NCBI GenBank assembly: GCA_020633465.1
Contig: JACKDN010000005.1
Span: forward strand, 310,001 to 374,000
Length of the DNA stretch: 64,000 nucleotides
Origin: Myxococcales bacterium
Lineage (GTDB): Bacteria > Myxococcota_A > Bradymonadia > UBA7976 > UBA1532
Reading direction: 5' to 3'
In this document: piece by piece, positions 62,460 through 64,000 of the stretch
How positions within the stretch are numbered: the first letter of the stretch is position 1
How the letters are laid out: the number at the start of each line of letters is the position of its first letter
The notes under the pieces: model-generated
The model's database searches: none
Told to the model about the DNA's origin: nothing
The model's input: only the letters and a program-made list of their open reading frames with translations
Made by a program: the position numbers and the translations under genes

Positions 62460-64000
62460 GGCGCGCCGCCCTCGCCCTGCTCGCGATGCTGGCCTCGGCC
62501 TGCGGTCGGCCACCGCCGGCGACGCTGGCCGAGCAGCGCGCCGCCGTCGAAGCGCGCCCGGACGCGGATCCGGCCCGCCGCGGGTGGTGGCGCTACCTCG
62601 CCGGCGACGTCGAGGGCGCCCGCGCCGACTTCGCGCGCGCCCCCGACGCACCCTTGGCGGCCCTCGGTCGGGCGCGCCTGGCCGCGCGGACGCGCTGGAC
62701 GCCTCGGCGGCGCTGGCGGCCGCCGCCGTCGCGGCCCGCGGCGACGGCGTGGTGGGCCGCCTGGGCCGGTTTCTGGGCCGAGGCCGCCGCCTCCGAGGTG
62801 CCCGACGGCGAGGCCGCCTTGCGCCGCGCGCTGGGCGCCGCCGCCGCCGACCGCGTCCCGCTCGAGGGCGCCACCCACACCCTGCGCATCTCGTTTCTGC
62901 CCTTCCTCGATCTGCGGCGCCTGATCGCGCACCCCCCGACGGCGAAGGGCGACAGCGTGCGCGCGCTGGGCCGCCGCTGGGCCCTCGAGGCGCGGACGCC
63001 GCGCGCCGATCCCGACGGCCTGATCCTCACCCGGTGGCCGCTCGAGCCGGGCGCGGCGCACCTGGAGCTGCAGGTGGACGGGCCGGCCCGGGCGTGGCGC
63101 GACGGTCGGCTGGTGATGGCCACGGCCGACGATCGCCACGGGCCCCGTACGCAGCGCTTCACCGCCGAGGGGACGGGCCCGCTGATCGTCGTCTGGGCCG
63201 CGCGCCGCGGACCGAAGGCCTGGCGCTGGCGACGGCCGGCGGCGCCCGCCCCCGTGGACCCGGGGCCCGCGGTGCCGGATCGCCGGCCCACCCCGGACGC
63301 GGTGGACCGCTACCTGGCGCTCGAGGCCGCGCTGGGGACGGCGACGCCGAGGCGACCGTCGCGCTCTTGGACGGCGCCCCCAGCACGGCGCCCTTCGAGG
63401 CGCTGGCGGCCGAGGCGGCGCTGGACGCGCCTGACGCCTCGACGCGGCAGGCCCGGACGCGGCCCGCGCGCACTGGACCGCGGCGGCGCCGGTGATGCCG
63501 GCCCGCGCGGCCCTGGCGCTGGGGCGGCTGGCGCTGCGCGCGGGCGATCTGGACGAGGCCGACGCGCAGCTGACCGAGGCGGTGCGCCGGGCGCCGGACG
63601 CCTTCGCGGCCCACCGGCGCGCGCCTGCGCGCGCTGGCGGCGCGCGGCACGAGCGCCGCGGCCAGCGCCGCGCTGCGCGCCGCCGAGCGCGCCGCGCCGG
63701 ATCCCTGCGTCCTGCTCGATCTGCGCGTGTCGCTGACGCCCGACGCGCGGCGCGCGCCCGAGCCCCTGGTCGAGGCGATGGTCGGCTGCGGGCGCCTGCT
63801 GGACGCCGCCGATCTGCTGCTGGGGGGCCCGGCGGCCTGAGGCGGCCCTGGCGCGGCTGGACGCGGCCGGCGACGAGGCCACGCGCCCGCGCGGGCGGCG
63901 GCTGCGCGCCCGCGCGCTCGTCGCGCTGGGTCGACTGGACGAGGCCCGCGCGCAGTACGCCGAGCTCGAGGGGCTGGACGACGCCCTCGCCGCGGCCGAT
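62456..64000 (+). pseudogene. TPR-like lipoprotein gene with at least six frameshifts, 3' partial
   Basis: The ATG at 62456 overlaps the previous stop and starts MRRAALALLAMLASAC, a lipoprotein signal. Protein-like sequence then moves between frames at about 62690, 62748, 63338, 63453, 63624 and 63830. Segments such as DALDASAALAAAAVAARGDG, VALLDGAPSTAPFEALAAEA, RAALALGRLALRAGDLDEAD, LRAAERAAPDPCVLLDL and LVALGRLDEARAQYAELEGL are in different frames but join into one TPR-like protein. It continues past the window. Frame changes fall at G or C runs, so sequencing or assembly error is as likely as true decay. Confidence 0.6.

Noticed and set aside
58821..62651. Long minus-strand open frame upstream of the protein kinase start
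   Set aside because: It is antisense to the DUF3857 gene, rich in Arg/Gly/Gln/His, and joins the kinase frame only because stops are rare. The kinase starts at 58820 with its zinc ribbon.

Overview
The window is a very GC-rich (roughly 70% or more), densely packed stretch of a Gram-negative chromosome. The content best fits a myxobacterium-like lineage (Myxococcota, former Deltaproteobacteria). The pointers are many small lipoproteins with canonical lipoboxes, a zinc-ribbon Ser/Thr protein kinase, PEGA and DUF3857 proteins, a DUF1588/DUF1501 cluster, a TamB-Omp85 pair and an Asp-Ala-Ala-Pro repeat lipoprotein. No rRNA, tRNA, CRISPR array, phage or insertion sequence was seen. Many genes overlap by 1-4 bases (ATGA, GTGA, TGATG). 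GTG and TTG starts are common.

1-6.7 kb: a four-gene run of HAMP-PP2C phosphatase (5' cut), large TPR protein, PhnD-like periplasmic binding protein and receiver-like/ATPase protein, the last three junctions tight. It looks like a signalling operon that I cannot match to a described system. A 631-base non-coding mosaic of hexamer repeats and a DUF3006 gene follow.

6.7-15.4 kb: a minus-strand accessory (probable defence) island. It holds an AAA ATPase with a TOPRIM-like partner, an orphan VapB antitoxin beside a wrecked vapC, and a McrBC-like module (1290-residue coiled-coil AAA+ protein, DUF2357 PD-(D/E)XK nuclease, lipoprotein). Base composition is visibly lower in GC around 6.7-8.7 kb.

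15.5-28.5 kb: metabolic and envelope genes: transaldolase-type aldolase, 2Fe-2S ferredoxin, two metallophosphoesterases, a MOP-family flippase, several lipoproteins, gpmI, a PEGA protein and an orphan GroES-like protein. A large imperfect palindrome with about 80-base arms sits at 22245-22430.

28.5-43.8 kb: DUF1588 c-type cytochrome-like/DUF1595-like/DUF1501 operon; heme genes hemE and hemY; serC divergent from hemE; a UvrD-like helicase; a protein fusing two MlaF-like ABC ATPases; a GATase-like lipoprotein read from an apparent CTG start; adenosine deaminase; dapB. Heptamer GCTGANN repeats occur in two intergenic regions.

43.9-64 kb: envelope biogenesis and signalling: TamB and Omp85, a lytic transglycosylase, radA, an outer-membrane-like protein translationally coupled to a zinc-ribbon protein kinase, a DUF3857-transglutaminase protein and a TPR lipoprotein gene that changes reading frame at least six times before the window ends. 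Several genes have no Shine-Dalgarno sequence but a TANNNT hexamer 6-8 bases before the start, suggesting leaderless transcripts.
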